Made by a program: the position numbers and the translations under genes. From positions 682,001 to 746,000 of the forward strand of contig CP025839.1 in the NCBI GenBank assembly GCA_002953655.1: DNA of 64,000 nucleotides, written 5' to 3'. Positions 35,903 through 43,441 of the stretch are shown in pieces. Under the pieces are notes generated by a model. It searched no databases. It saw only the letters and a list, made by a program, of their open reading frames with translations, and was not told the origin of the DNA. Within the stretch, counting starts at the first letter, position 1. Every line of letters begins with the position of its first letter. Source of the DNA: Latilactobacillus sakei (GTDB taxonomy: Bacteria; Bacillota; Bacilli; Lactobacillales; Lactobacillaceae).

Positions 35903-36223
35903 ATGAAAGAATTCGCAAAGATGGCAGAAACAAATCTAACCCATCTCATTACCAAAGGAAAACATGTCTTATTTTTTACAGCAACGTGGTGTAGCGATTG
36001 CCGGTTTATTAAACCCGCAATGCCTGAAATCGAAGCTGAATTCCCAGAATATGAATTTATCGAAATTGATCGTGATCAATACATCGATATTTGTGAAGAA
36101 TGGGAAATCTTCGGTATTCCAAGCTTTGTTGTGATTGATAATGGCCGTGAAGTTGGTCGTTTTGTGAATAAGGACCGGAAGACAAAACGTGAAATTTCAG
36201 AATTTATTCACTCATTAAGTTAA
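35903..36223 (+). CDS. ytpP: Thioredoxin-like protein YtpP
   Basis: 106 residues from the ATG at 35903. The active site is CSDC in [14 protein letters not shown], and the cis-Pro is in GIPSFVV. Role in thiol redox exchange; partner unknown. Followed 18 bases later by ytpR, the Bacillus order. Confidence 0.9.
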   Translation: MKEFAKMAETNLTHLITKGKHVLFFTATWCSDCRFIKPAMPEIEAEFPEYEFIEIDRDQYIDICEEWEIFGIPSFVVIDNGREVGRFVNKDRKTKREISEFIHSLS

Positions 36224-36241
36224 TTTTAAAGGAGTCATAAA

Positions 36242-36871
36242 ATGCTAATTGCAAGTATGAACCAAAAATCTTTTCCAAATATTCTCGTTGTGATGACCCA
36301 ACCAGATGTGGCTAATCAGGTAACGACTGAGAAACAATCAATTGTCAGAATTAGCGATCAAGCAGATCAGACAATTGGTTATAACTTTTTAGCAATCGAT
36401 CAATTATTACCTGAATTACAATTTAACGGGGTCCAAGCGCTCAGTGCTGCGGATGTCGCAACTTTAAATCAAGCTCTTGAAGCTGCTGATTTCACACCTG
36501 ATTTAGTTGCTGACGAGACTCCACACATTGTGGTTGGTTATGTGCAGGAATGCGATGTGCATCCAGATTCCGATCATATGCACGTGACACAAACCCAAAT
36601 TGCACCTGATCAAACGGTTCAAATCGTTTGTGGGGCTGCAAACATTGCGCAAGGCCAAAAAGTAATTGTCGCAACAGTTGGCGCAGTGATGCCAGAAGGT
36701 AAAATCATCTGGCCTGGTCAATTACGTGGTGTTCAAAGTGATGGTATGATTTGTGCTGCCCGTGAAATTGGTGTCGAAGGTGCACCGGCCAAAGGCATTA
36801 TGGTCTTACCAGATGATTGGGAAGTTGGCCAAGCAGTGACGGCTGATGCAGTTGCCGCGCTATTAAAATAA
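36242..36871 (+). CDS. ytpR: YtpR, tRNA-binding (EMAP/OB) domain protein
   Basis: 209 residues. The C-terminal half is the tRNA-binding OB domain related to the N-terminus of phenylalanyl-tRNA synthetase beta (VQECDVHPDSDHMHVTQ, CGAANIAQGQKV, GVQSDGMICAARE). The N-terminal half is family-specific. Exact role unknown. Probably co-transcribed with ytpP. Confidence 0.9.
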   Translation: MLIASMNQKSFPNILVVMTQPDVANQVTTEKQSIVRISDQADQTIGYNFLAIDQLLPELQFNGVQALSAADVATLNQALEAADFTPDLVADETPHIVVGYVQECDVHPDSDHMHVTQTQIAPDQTVQIVCGAANIAQGQKVIVATVGAVMPEGKIIWPGQLRGVQSDGMICAAREIGVEGAPAKGIMVLPDDWEVGQAVTADAVAALLK

Positions 36872-36927
36872 TTAAGCAACTTACGAATTTGTTATGGGCT
36901 TATTAAAAATAAAATAGTATGATAGTA

Positions 36928-37031
36928 AATAGCAATTAATTAGTTAATGAAGCCTAATTAATTGTTATTTAGTTTTTAAATTTTTTGATAATAAATGATT
37001 AAAAGTCTAATGAAGAGATTAATATCAGACT
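36928..37031 (+). promoter_or_regulatory. asnB leader with large AT-rich dyad
   Basis: AATAGCAATTAATTAG (36928-36943) and CTAATTAATTGTTATT (36954-36969) are inverted repeats matching at 15 of 16 positions. Further on, AGTCT (37004) and AGACT (37027) flank a second small loop before the ribosome site. Neither has a T-run, so an operator or leader structure is more likely than a terminator. Confidence 0.35.
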
Positions 37032-37051
37032 ATTAAAGAGGAGTTAACCGT

Positions 37052-38956
37052 ATGTGTGGGATTGTCGGATTTGCTGGTGGATTGTTTGATTTACCAAAGA
37101 AAAAAGAAGTATTGAACCAACAAATGGATGTCATTAAACATCGTGGCCCAAGTGGTGCGGGGGATTTCATCGATGATAAAGTGGCACTTGGTTTCCGACG
37201 GTTATCAATTATTGATTTAACCAAAGGTGATCAACCCATTTATAATGAAGATCATACTAAATTGATTTTCTTTAATGGTGAAGTGTACAACTACCGTGAA
37301 ATTCGTAAGGAATTGGAACCATTAGGTCACGAATTTAAGACGGATTCAGATACTGAAACAATTTTGCATGCCTATGAACAATGGGGCAAAGATGTTTTGA
37401 AGAAGATTCGTGGGATGTTTGTGTTCGTGATTTACGATTTACAAACGAAGACCTTATTTGGCGCCCGTGATTTCTTCGGGATCAAGCCCCTTTATTACAC
37501 AACGCTTGATGATGGCACCTTTATGTTTAGTAGTGAAATTAAAACATTCATGCGGCATCCAGAATTTAAGCGGACATTAAACAAGCAGGCACTTAAATCA
37601 TTCATGATGAACCAATACAATGATTTACAAGAGACTTTCTTTGAAGGGGTCTTCAGATTCCCGGCCGGTCATTACTTCACTTACCAGGATGGCCAATTAG
37701 ATATTGAGAAGTACTGGGATATGCAATTTGATCCTTCTAACTTATCTTTTGAAGAAGAAGTTAAGAAAATTGATGCTTCTGTCGAAGAATCAATCAAGAT
37801 GCATAACGTTGCTGACGTACCAGTGGGTGCCTTTCTTTCAGAAGGGGTCGACAGTAGTTACGTGACAAGTATCTTGCAACCACAAGAAGTCTTCAGTGTT
37901 GGTTTTGACGACCAAACTTATAATGAAGTAACAGCTGCTCGTGCTTTGGCAGACGAACTGGGCTTTAACTTCAATGAAACTAAAGTTAAAGCGGACGATG
38001 CGTTTGCTGAATTTGATAAAATCCAATATTACTTGGACGAACCAGACGGGAACCCATCATGTGTGCCATTATGGTTCTTATCACGTTTTGCCCGTGAAAA
38101 AGTGACCGTTGCGCTTTCAGGTGAAGGTGCTGATGAATTGTTTGCCGGCTACGTTAACTACGGAATGCATTCACACAACACAACAATCAAGGCTTTCACA
38201 TCTAGTTTGAAGAAATTACCAAAGGGTGCTCGTGCTAAATTGGCGAAGACAGTCAAAAAGATGCCAGCCTTCCCTGGTCGGGTTCATTTATATACGAACT
38301 TGGCTAACCCTAAGGAATTTTATGCCGGTCAATCAGTAATTTATGATATCGAAAATCCAAGTATTTTTGGTTCCGATGAAGCCAATCAATACTTGAAACC
38401 TGCTTATCAAAATGACGCAACGATTCAAGAAAATTATCAAGCGGACTTTGATCGGGTTAAAGATGCTGATCCCGTTTCACAAATGCAATACATTGATATG
38501 CATCACTTTATGTTAAATGATATTTTGCAAAAAGCTGATAAATTATCAATGGCGCACAGCTTGGAACTTCGGGTACCATTTTTAGATCCGAAAGTTGCTA
38601 AAACTGCTGGGCAAGTGCCAACTGAATACTTGATTAACAGTAAGGATACTAAGTATGCTTACCGTCAAGCTTCTGCTAAGCATTTACCAGCTGCTTGGGC
38701 CAACAGACCTAAGTTAGGTTTCCCAGTACCCATCAAGCAATGGTTAGAAACTGATAAGTATTATGAACAAGTCAAAGCGCTCTTTAGCGAAGATTTCGTC
38801 AGTGAATTCTTTGATCAAGGTCAATTACTAGCTTTACTTGACGCTAATAAGGAACAGCGGATTAATGGCCGTCGTAAGATTTGGACAATTTTCACGTTCC
38901 TAACGTGGTATAAAGTTTATTTCATGAATATTGAAGATTATTTAGTATTAGGTTAA
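37052..38956 (+). CDS. asnB: Asparagine synthase (glutamine-hydrolysing)
   Basis: 634 residues. Cys2 of MCGIVGFAGG is the amidotransferase nucleophile. The glutaminase domain runs to about 210 (RGPSGAGD, FNGEVYNYRE), followed by the synthetase domain with the PP-loop reading LSEGVDSSY where SGG(L/V)DSS is usual, and ALSGEGADELFAGY. It amidates aspartate, or a related wall-peptide substrate as in some AsnB paralogues. Single gene between a long AT-rich leader and a very strong terminator. Confidence 0.92.
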   Translation: MCGIVGFAGGLFDLPKKKEVLNQQMDVIKHRGPSGAGDFIDDKVALGFRRLSIIDLTKGDQPIYNEDHTKLIFFNGEVYNYREIRKELEPLGHEFKTDSDTETILHAYEQWGKDVLKKIRGMFVFVIYDLQTKTLFGARDFFGIKPLYYTTLDDGTFMFSSEIKTFMRHPEFKRTLNKQALKSFMMNQYNDLQETFFEGVFRFPAGHYFTYQDGQLDIEKYWDMQFDPSNLSFEEEVKKIDASVEESIKMHNVADVPVGAFLSEGVDSSYVTSILQPQEVFSVGFDDQTYNEVTAARALADELGFNFNETKVKADDAFAEFDKIQYYLDEPDGNPSCVPLWFLSRFAREKVTVALSGEGADELFAGYVNYGMHSHNTTIKAFTSSLKKLPKGARAKLAKTVKKMPAFPGRVHLYTNLANPKEFYAGQSVIYDIENPSIFGSDEANQYLKPAYQNDATIQENYQADFDRVKDADPVSQMQYIDMHHFMLNDILQKADKLSMAHSLELRVPFLDPKVAKTAGQVPTEYLINSKDTKYAYRQASAKHLPAAWANRPKLGFPVPIKQWLETDKYYEQVKALFSEDFVSEFFDQGQLLALLDANKEQRINGRRKIWTIFTFLTWYKVYFMNIEDYLVLG

Positions 38957-38962
38957 ATACAG

Positions 38963-39005
38963 AGCGGCCCGGGCAAAAGTTATTTTTGCCCGGGCCGCTT
39001 TTTTT
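38963..39005 (+). terminator. Very strong terminator after asnB
   Basis: AGCGGCCCGGGCAAAA-GTTA-TTTTTGCCCGGGCCGCT, 16 pairs, GC-rich, followed by a long T-run. Confidence 0.96.
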
Positions 39006-39119
39006 GAGGAAATGTTGATTTTTAAGGATTCATTATTTAGCTCAAACGCCCGATATGGTAAACTTAAAGAGATTTGATTTAAATATACTTAGTGACTTTC
39101 TGAAAAGAGGACATTTAAA

Positions 39120-40454
39120 ATGATAACAAGTGAAACGGTTTACCACTTTGTGGGTATTAAAGGATCAGGCATGAGTGCTTTAGCGCTCGTATTAAACGAT
39201 TTAGGTTATCAAGTACAAGGGTCAGATATCGACCAATATACCTTTACACAACGGGATTTGGAGAAGGCAGGTATTAAAATTTTACCTTTCTCAGCCGATA
39301 ATCTTCACGAAGGCTTGACGGTAATTGCTGGTAATGCTTTCCAAGATGATCAAATTGAAATTAAGACCGCGCTGGAAATGGGCTTGCCAGTTGTGCGTTA
39401 TCACCAATTCTTGGGTGAACTCTTGAAAAATTATACCAGTATCGGTGTTGCTGGTGCGCATGGTAAAACAAGTACCAGTGGTTTATTAGCACACGTTTTA
39501 AGTGGCGTTGCTAAAACAAGTTTCTTAGTGGGGGATGGAACCGGTAAGGGCATCAAAGATGCACAATTCTTCGCTTTTGAAGCGGATGAATATCGCCGTC
39601 ATTTCTTAGCTTACTCACCAGATTACTTAATCATGACCAACATCGACTTTGATCATCCCGATTATTATACGGGCATTGAAGATGTTTTCGATGCTTTCCA
39701 ATCAGAAGCCTATAAGGTGCAAAAAGGGATTTTTGCCTGGGGTGATGATCCAGAATTAAGAAAACTAAAAGCAAATGCCCCAATTTATTACTACGGTACT
39801 AAGTCAGACGATGATTTCCAAGCACGCAATATTCAACGGACCGTTGAAGGGTCAGAATTTGATGCTTATTATCACGATGAAAATATCGGGCATTACCACG
39901 TGCCATTATACGGCGAACACAACGTACTTAATAGTTTAGCTGTGATTGCCGTTAGTTACCTCGAAAAAATTGATGGCCGTGAAGTTGCACGTGAATTGGC
40001 TGACTTCAAGGGGGTTAAACGCCGCTTTACTGAAAAGAAAGTTGCAGACGTTACGATTATTGATGACTATGCGCATCATCCATCAGAAATTAAAGCGACT
40101 TTAGATGCAGCCCGTCAAAAATATCCAGATCGCCAAATCGTAGCAGTTTTCCAACCGCATACATTTACCCGGACAATTGCGTTAATGGACGACTTTGCCG
40201 CTAGTTTAAACCTTGCGGATGAAGTTTTCTTAACAGATATCTTCAGTTCTGTTCGTGAAAAATCAGGTAAGGTTTCAAGCGCTGATTTAGGTGCTAAAAT
40301 CACTAAGGGTGGCCGGGTCCTTACATTGGATAACATGTCACCATTATTAGACTTTGAACAACCAGTAGTCGTCTTCATGGGGGCCGGCGATGTTCAAAAA
40401 TACGAATATGCTTACGAAGAATTATTAAGTAACTTAAGTCCTAAGGATAACTAA
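39120..40454 (+). CDS. murC: UDP-N-acetylmuramate--L-alanine ligase
   Basis: 444 residues. N-terminal [18 protein letters not shown] loop [14 protein letters not shown], central ligase motif and C-terminal VFQPHTFTR. Adds the first amino acid of the peptidoglycan stem. Single gene. Confidence 0.96.
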   Translation: MITSETVYHFVGIKGSGMSALALVLNDLGYQVQGSDIDQYTFTQRDLEKAGIKILPFSADNLHEGLTVIAGNAFQDDQIEIKTALEMGLPVVRYHQFLGELLKNYTSIGVAGAHGKTSTSGLLAHVLSGVAKTSFLVGDGTGKGIKDAQFFAFEADEYRRHFLAYSPDYLIMTNIDFDHPDYYTGIEDVFDAFQSEAYKVQKGIFAWGDDPELRKLKANAPIYYYGTKSDDDFQARNIQRTVEGSEFDAYYHDENIGHYHVPLYGEHNVLNSLAVIAVSYLEKIDGREVARELADFKGVKRRFTEKKVADVTIIDDYAHHPSEIKATLDAARQKYPDRQIVAVFQPHTFTRTIALMDDFAASLNLADEVFLTDIFSSVREKSGKVSSADLGAKITKGGRVLTLDNMSPLLDFEQPVVVFMGAGDVQKYEYAYEELLSNLSPKDN

Positions 40455-40471
40455 AGATTCAGGCAAGATGA

Positions 40472-40499
40472 TTGTGTTTTAGTCATTTTTTGTTACAAT
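40472..40499 (+). promoter_or_regulatory. Promoter of the Bax-inhibitor-like gene
   Basis: TTGTGT (40472-40477) and TACAAT (40494-40499) with a TGT extension, 16-base spacer. Confidence 0.5.
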
Positions 40500-40550
40500 A
40501 TTGCTAACCGAGGATTATACCTCGTTAGAAATATTAAGAGGTGATTATTC

Positions 40551-41252
40551 ATGGATGGAAGACGCGTGGTCAATGTCGATAGCGAATCACGATTTTTTAG
40601 TAAAGTATACGGATTAATGGCTTTAGGGGTTGGTATATCAGCACTCGTTGCTGTTTTACTAGTCACAGTTTTTGCAAGTCAAACCGTAGCCATTTTAAGC
40701 AGTAGCAGTACTTGGATGGTCTGGGGATTAATGATTGTCGAAATGATTTTGGTCGTTCAGATCAGTCGCAAGGCAACCAAGAATCCGTCAGCTTCAATGA
40801 TGATGTTTATTGCTTACGCGCTGTTAAACGGCTTAACGTTTACGGTCATCTTATTAGCGTATAACATCGGTCAGATTGGTGCCGCATTTATTTCCAGTGC
40901 ATTAGTCTTTGTTGCGATGTCGGCTTACGGCCGGATGACGAAGAACAACTTAAGTGGTTTTGGGAAGTTTGCCATGATGGGCTTAATTGGGATTATTATT
41001 GTATCCCTCGTTAATGCTTTCATGGGCTCAGCTGCTATCGAGTACTTCTTATCTTATGCAATGTTAATTGTTTTCATCATTTTAACAGCCTGGGATAACC
41101 AAAAACTAAGCTTGTTATATCGTCAATACGGTTCAACTGGGGAAGTTTCAATCTCAGGATTAGCCGTGATGGGTGCTTTAACACTTTATCTAGATTTCGT
41201 TAACTTATTTATTACTATGATCCAAATCTTTGGTTTCGGTAATCGAGACTAA
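40551..41252 (+). CDS. Bax inhibitor-1/YetJ-family membrane protein
   Basis: 233 residues with seven hydrophobic helices and the family C-terminus (ALTLYLDFVNLFITMIQIFGFGNRD). YetJ of Bacillus is a pH-dependent calcium leak channel; role in lactobacilli not shown. Ribosome site AAGAGGTGA. Confidence 0.88.
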   Translation: MDGRRVVNVDSESRFFSKVYGLMALGVGISALVAVLLVTVFASQTVAILSSSSTWMVWGLMIVEMILVVQISRKATKNPSASMMMFIAYALLNGLTFTVILLAYNIGQIGAAFISSALVFVAMSAYGRMTKNNLSGFGKFAMMGLIGIIIVSLVNAFMGSAAIEYFLSYAMLIVFIILTAWDNQKLSLLYRQYGSTGEVSISGLAVMGALTLYLDFVNLFITMIQIFGFGNRD

Positions 41253-41262
41253 TTTAAAAAGA

Positions 41263-41374
41263 ATGTGTTGTCAGTGGTTAGCTTTTGAGTATTTGCAGAA
41301 CTGGGCGAATCGGTGATGAAATCACCAATTTGACAAGTTTAGCAAAACGCAGAAAGTTACTGACAAAAGCACGT
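41263..41374 (+). ncRNA. Structured element copy C (candidate RNA)
   Basis: Outer arms ATGTG (41263-41267)/CACGT (41370-41374) and GTCAGT (41270-41275)/ACTGAC (41359-41364). Inside: TTAGCTTTTGAGTATTTGC, hairpin CGGTGAT-GAA-ATCACC, then TTTAGCAAAACGCAGAAAG. Same block order as 11222-11332, with compensatory changes in both outer stems. A terminator follows 30 bases later. Lies in a 259-base gap that otherwise holds only that terminator and the padR promoter. Confidence 0.45.
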
Positions 41375-41403
41375 TTATACTAGCAACATTCGGTTATCAA
41401 GAA

Positions 41404-41447
41404 GGGGTCTGAGACAAAATTTACTTTTGTCCCAGATCCTTTTTTTA
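41404..41447 (+). terminator. Terminator before padR
   Basis: GGGTCTGAGACAAAA/TTTTGTCCCAGATCC followed by T8; shares the core GACAAAATTTACTTTTGTC with the opuC terminator. Confidence 0.92.
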
Positions 41448-41460
41448 TGGCTAATTATGT

Positions 41461-41491
41461 TTGACATAATACTATGCAAAGTATAGTATTA
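41461..41491 (+). promoter_or_regulatory. padR promoter with operator dyad
   Basis: TTGACA (41461-41466), 17 bases, TAGTAT (41484-41489). The perfect dyad TAATACTAT/ATAGTATTA (41467-41475 and 41483-41491, 7 bases apart) covers the spacer and -10, ideal for autorepression by the PadR-type product. Confidence 0.65.
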
Positions 41492-41511
41492 TATTTTGAA
41501 AGGATGATGAC

Positions 41512-41823
41512 ATGAACGCGCAATTAAAGAAGGGGTTGTTAGAATTTTGTGTTTTAGCAACGCTTAAAAAAGCCGATTCCTATGGCTATCAGATTATTAA
41601 AGATACTTCAAGCGTCATTGAAATCTCTGATTCAACTTTGTATCCCATCTTAAAACGGCTCGAAAAACAAGCACAGATTGAAAGTTACCAAGTGGCGCAT
41701 AATGGACGGTTACGGAAATATTTCCACCTAACACCTATTGGCACAGCTGCGATTGACCAGTTTTTAAAGGAATGGACACAAGTAACGACAATCTATGAGT
41801 ATATTAAAGGAGAAGCATCATGA
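41512..41823 (+). CDS. PadR-family transcriptional regulator
   Basis: 103 residues: winged helix (SYGYQIIKDTSSVIEISDSTLYPILKRLEKQ) with a short C-terminal helix, the subfamily-2 size. Usually senses envelope stress or small molecules and represses itself and the DUF1700 operon. ATG preceded by AAAGGATG. Overlaps the next gene by four bases. Confidence 0.92.
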   Translation: MNAQLKKGLLEFCVLATLKKADSYGYQIIKDTSSVIEISDSTLYPILKRLEKQAQIESYQVAHNGRLRKYFHLTPIGTAAIDQFLKEWTQVTTIYEYIKGEAS

Positions 41824-42419
41824 CTAAAAATGAGTTTATCAAAGATTTAGCGGCCGCTTTAACGCGCTATGGCGTGAGCGATGCTGCCAACACGATTGAT
41901 TATTACGATGAATTGATTGATGACCACATTGAAGGCGGGGAAACTGAAGGCGCCGTGATAGCTAGTTTAGAGACCCCCAATCAAATCGCCGCTCAATTGG
42001 CGGATCAGTTTCAACCAACACAGGTTCAACGGCAAAAAATGTCACCGTTAGTATTAATAATGTTAGTCGTATTGTTGGTGTTGGGCTCGCCACTTTGGGG
42101 TAGTTTGTTATTAACCGCAATTGTTTTACTCGCGGTGGGTTATTTATTGCTATGGATTGGGCCTTTGATCGGTGGGACACTAGCAATCGCTGGCATTGTG
42201 GGCGGTGGCGTTAGTTTAATCTTCTCCTGCTTTGTCGCTTTAAGCGAGGGCGCCGTAGTTGGCTTGATGCAACTGGGCATAAGTTTTGTGATGGTGGGTG
42301 TTGGCATCCTAATCGGTGGGATAACCTGGTATTTTTCAAAATATATTGTGCAGTTTTCAATCGGCTTAACACGGTGGTTGATTCGAAAAAGTCAAAGACA
42401 ATCAAAGGTGGTGGCTTAA
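41820..42419 (+). CDS. DUF1700 (HAAS) membrane protein
   Basis: 199 residues. The N-terminal helical HAAS signalling domain (about 1-60, KDLAAALTRYGVSDAANTIDYYDELIDDHIEGG) is followed by four or so membrane segments (75-185). PadR-DUF1700-DUF4097 is a recurrent stress cassette in Firmicutes; here the third gene is tiny. Overlaps padR (ATGA) and touches the next start. Confidence 0.88.
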   Translation: MTKNEFIKDLAAALTRYGVSDAANTIDYYDELIDDHIEGGETEGAVIASLETPNQIAAQLADQFQPTQVQRQKMSPLVLIMLVVLLVLGSPLWGSLLLTAIVLLAVGYLLLWIGPLIGGTLAIAGIVGGGVSLIFSCFVALSEGAVVGLMQLGISFVMVGVGILIGGITWYFSKYIVQFSIGLTRWLIRKSQRQSKVVA

Positions 42420-42578
42420 ATGCTCACAAAAATTAGAATGAATTGGTTTAAGATTAGTTTAGTGATGATCGTCATCGGCCTTTTAATCATGGGTGTGAGC
42501 TATACGCTAAGTGGCTTTGATGGTGGTCTTTTTCAAGAACAAGGCAGTCATGATTGGTTTAGAACGTTTAATTTTTAA
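42420..42578 (+). CDS. 52-residue membrane protein, possibly a shortened DUF4097 gene
   Basis: MLTKIRMNWFKISL followed by one helix (VMIVIGLLIMGVSYTL) and a short polar tail. Its ATG follows the DUF1700 stop directly. DUF4097 proteins, the usual third member, begin with just such a helix, but the beta-helical domain is missing: the gene ends after 52 codons and a terminator follows. It may be a remnant or a genuine small membrane protein. Confidence 0.55.
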   Translation: MLTKIRMNWFKISLVMIVIGLLIMGVSYTLSGFDGGLFQEQGSHDWFRTFNF

Positions 42579-42584
42579 GATTGC

Positions 42585-42627
42585 AAAAAAGGCACGCCCT
42601 ACAAAATTTTGTAGGACGTGCCTTTTT
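42585..42627. terminator. Bidirectional terminator
   Basis: AAAAAAGGCACGCCCTACAAAA/TTTTGTAGGACGTGCCTTTTT, about 20 pairs with one mismatch; ends both the PadR operon and the usp gene. Confidence 0.93.
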
Positions 42628-42633
42628 AAATCC

Positions 42634-43071
42634 TTATTTGACCAGCAAAACGTTAGCCTTAGCGTGGCTGCTGACATATTGGGCGACAGAACCAACCATC
42701 ATTCGTTCGATAGCCCCTTTACCGGTAATACCTAAGACGATCAGGTCAATTCCAAATTCTTCGGGGATGCGAATCGCAATTTCTTTTTTAGGAGAAGCGA
42801 CTTCTAAAATGGGGGTTACCTTTTCAAGGCCATGGTTGTGCGCGTAACGCACGTTAGCAGCTAGTTGGGATTTTACCCGATCTTTCTCTAAAGCGGTCAC
42901 CTTGGCGTACATACTTGCATCTGGTGAAACGAAAATATCATTCGGGACAATTCGCGCGACAAATAGTTCAGCGTCGTTGCGCTTGGCAATTTCAACAGCT
43001 TCCATAAAAGCTTTATTGGCAAGCTCGGAACCATCGACACCGACTAGGATTTTTTGATAAGTCGTTAACAT
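42634..43071 (-). CDS. Universal stress protein UspA family
   Basis: 145 residues. Typical start ILVGVDGSELANKAF and C-terminal ATP-binding GITGKGAIERMMVGSVAQYVSSHAKANVLLV (G-2x-G-9x-GS). Cytosolic stress or adaptation role. Ribosome site AAAGGATG. Confidence 0.92.
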   Translation of the reverse strand: MLTTYQKILVGVDGSELANKAFMEAVEIAKRNDAELFVARIVPNDIFVSPDASMYAKVTALEKDRVKSQLAANVRYAHNHGLEKVTPILEVASPKKEIAIRIPEEFGIDLIVLGITGKGAIERMMVGSVAQYVSSHAKANVLLVK

Positions 43072-43195
43072 AAGACAACATCCTTTCTAGGTAACTTATT
43101 GTTAAGATAAGTATATTAGGCCGGCGCGCTTTAAACAATTTAAACGCTTACAGAAATATGTGTGGTTCTTGGGTGGCAAGAATATTTTAACGCAC

Positions 43196-43239
43196 AAAAA
43201 AATAGATGAGAACGTTGATTTAACAACGTTCTCATCTAT
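43196..43239 (-). terminator. Terminator of tRNA-Arg(TCT)
   Basis: ATAGATGAGAACGTTG-ATTTAA-CAACGTTCTCATCTAT, 16 perfect pairs; the T-run is on the minus strand, 27 bases after the tRNA end. Confidence 0.85.
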
Positions 43240-43265
43240 CAAGATTGTCTCGGATGACGCCAAAA

Positions 43266-43339
43266 TGTCACAGGCGAGATTCGAACTCGCGACCTACGGT
43301 TTAGAAGACCGTTGCTCTATCCAGCTGAGCTACTATGAC
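43266..43339 (-). tRNA. tRNA-Arg (anticodon TCT)
   Basis: 74 bases, acceptor GTCATAG/CTGTGAC with one wobble pair, D-loop AGCTCAGCTGGATAGAGC, anticodon loop CTTCTAA, T-loop GTTCGAATC. CCA not encoded. Reads AGA codons. Confidence 0.96.
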
Positions 43340-43383
43340 AAAAAGATTGGTTATTGCTTTTAGATTATCAAGCAACATGCTAT

Positions 43384-43413
43384 ATTATAAGCAATTGAAG
43401 TATCTGATGTCAA
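43384..43413 (-). promoter_or_regulatory. Promoter of tRNA-Arg(TCT)
   Basis: Minus strand TTGACA (43413-43408) and TATAAT (43389-43384), both perfect, 18-base spacer. Confidence 0.75.
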
Positions 43414-43441
43414 TTGAAATTCGTAGAAATGGGGTAAAAAA

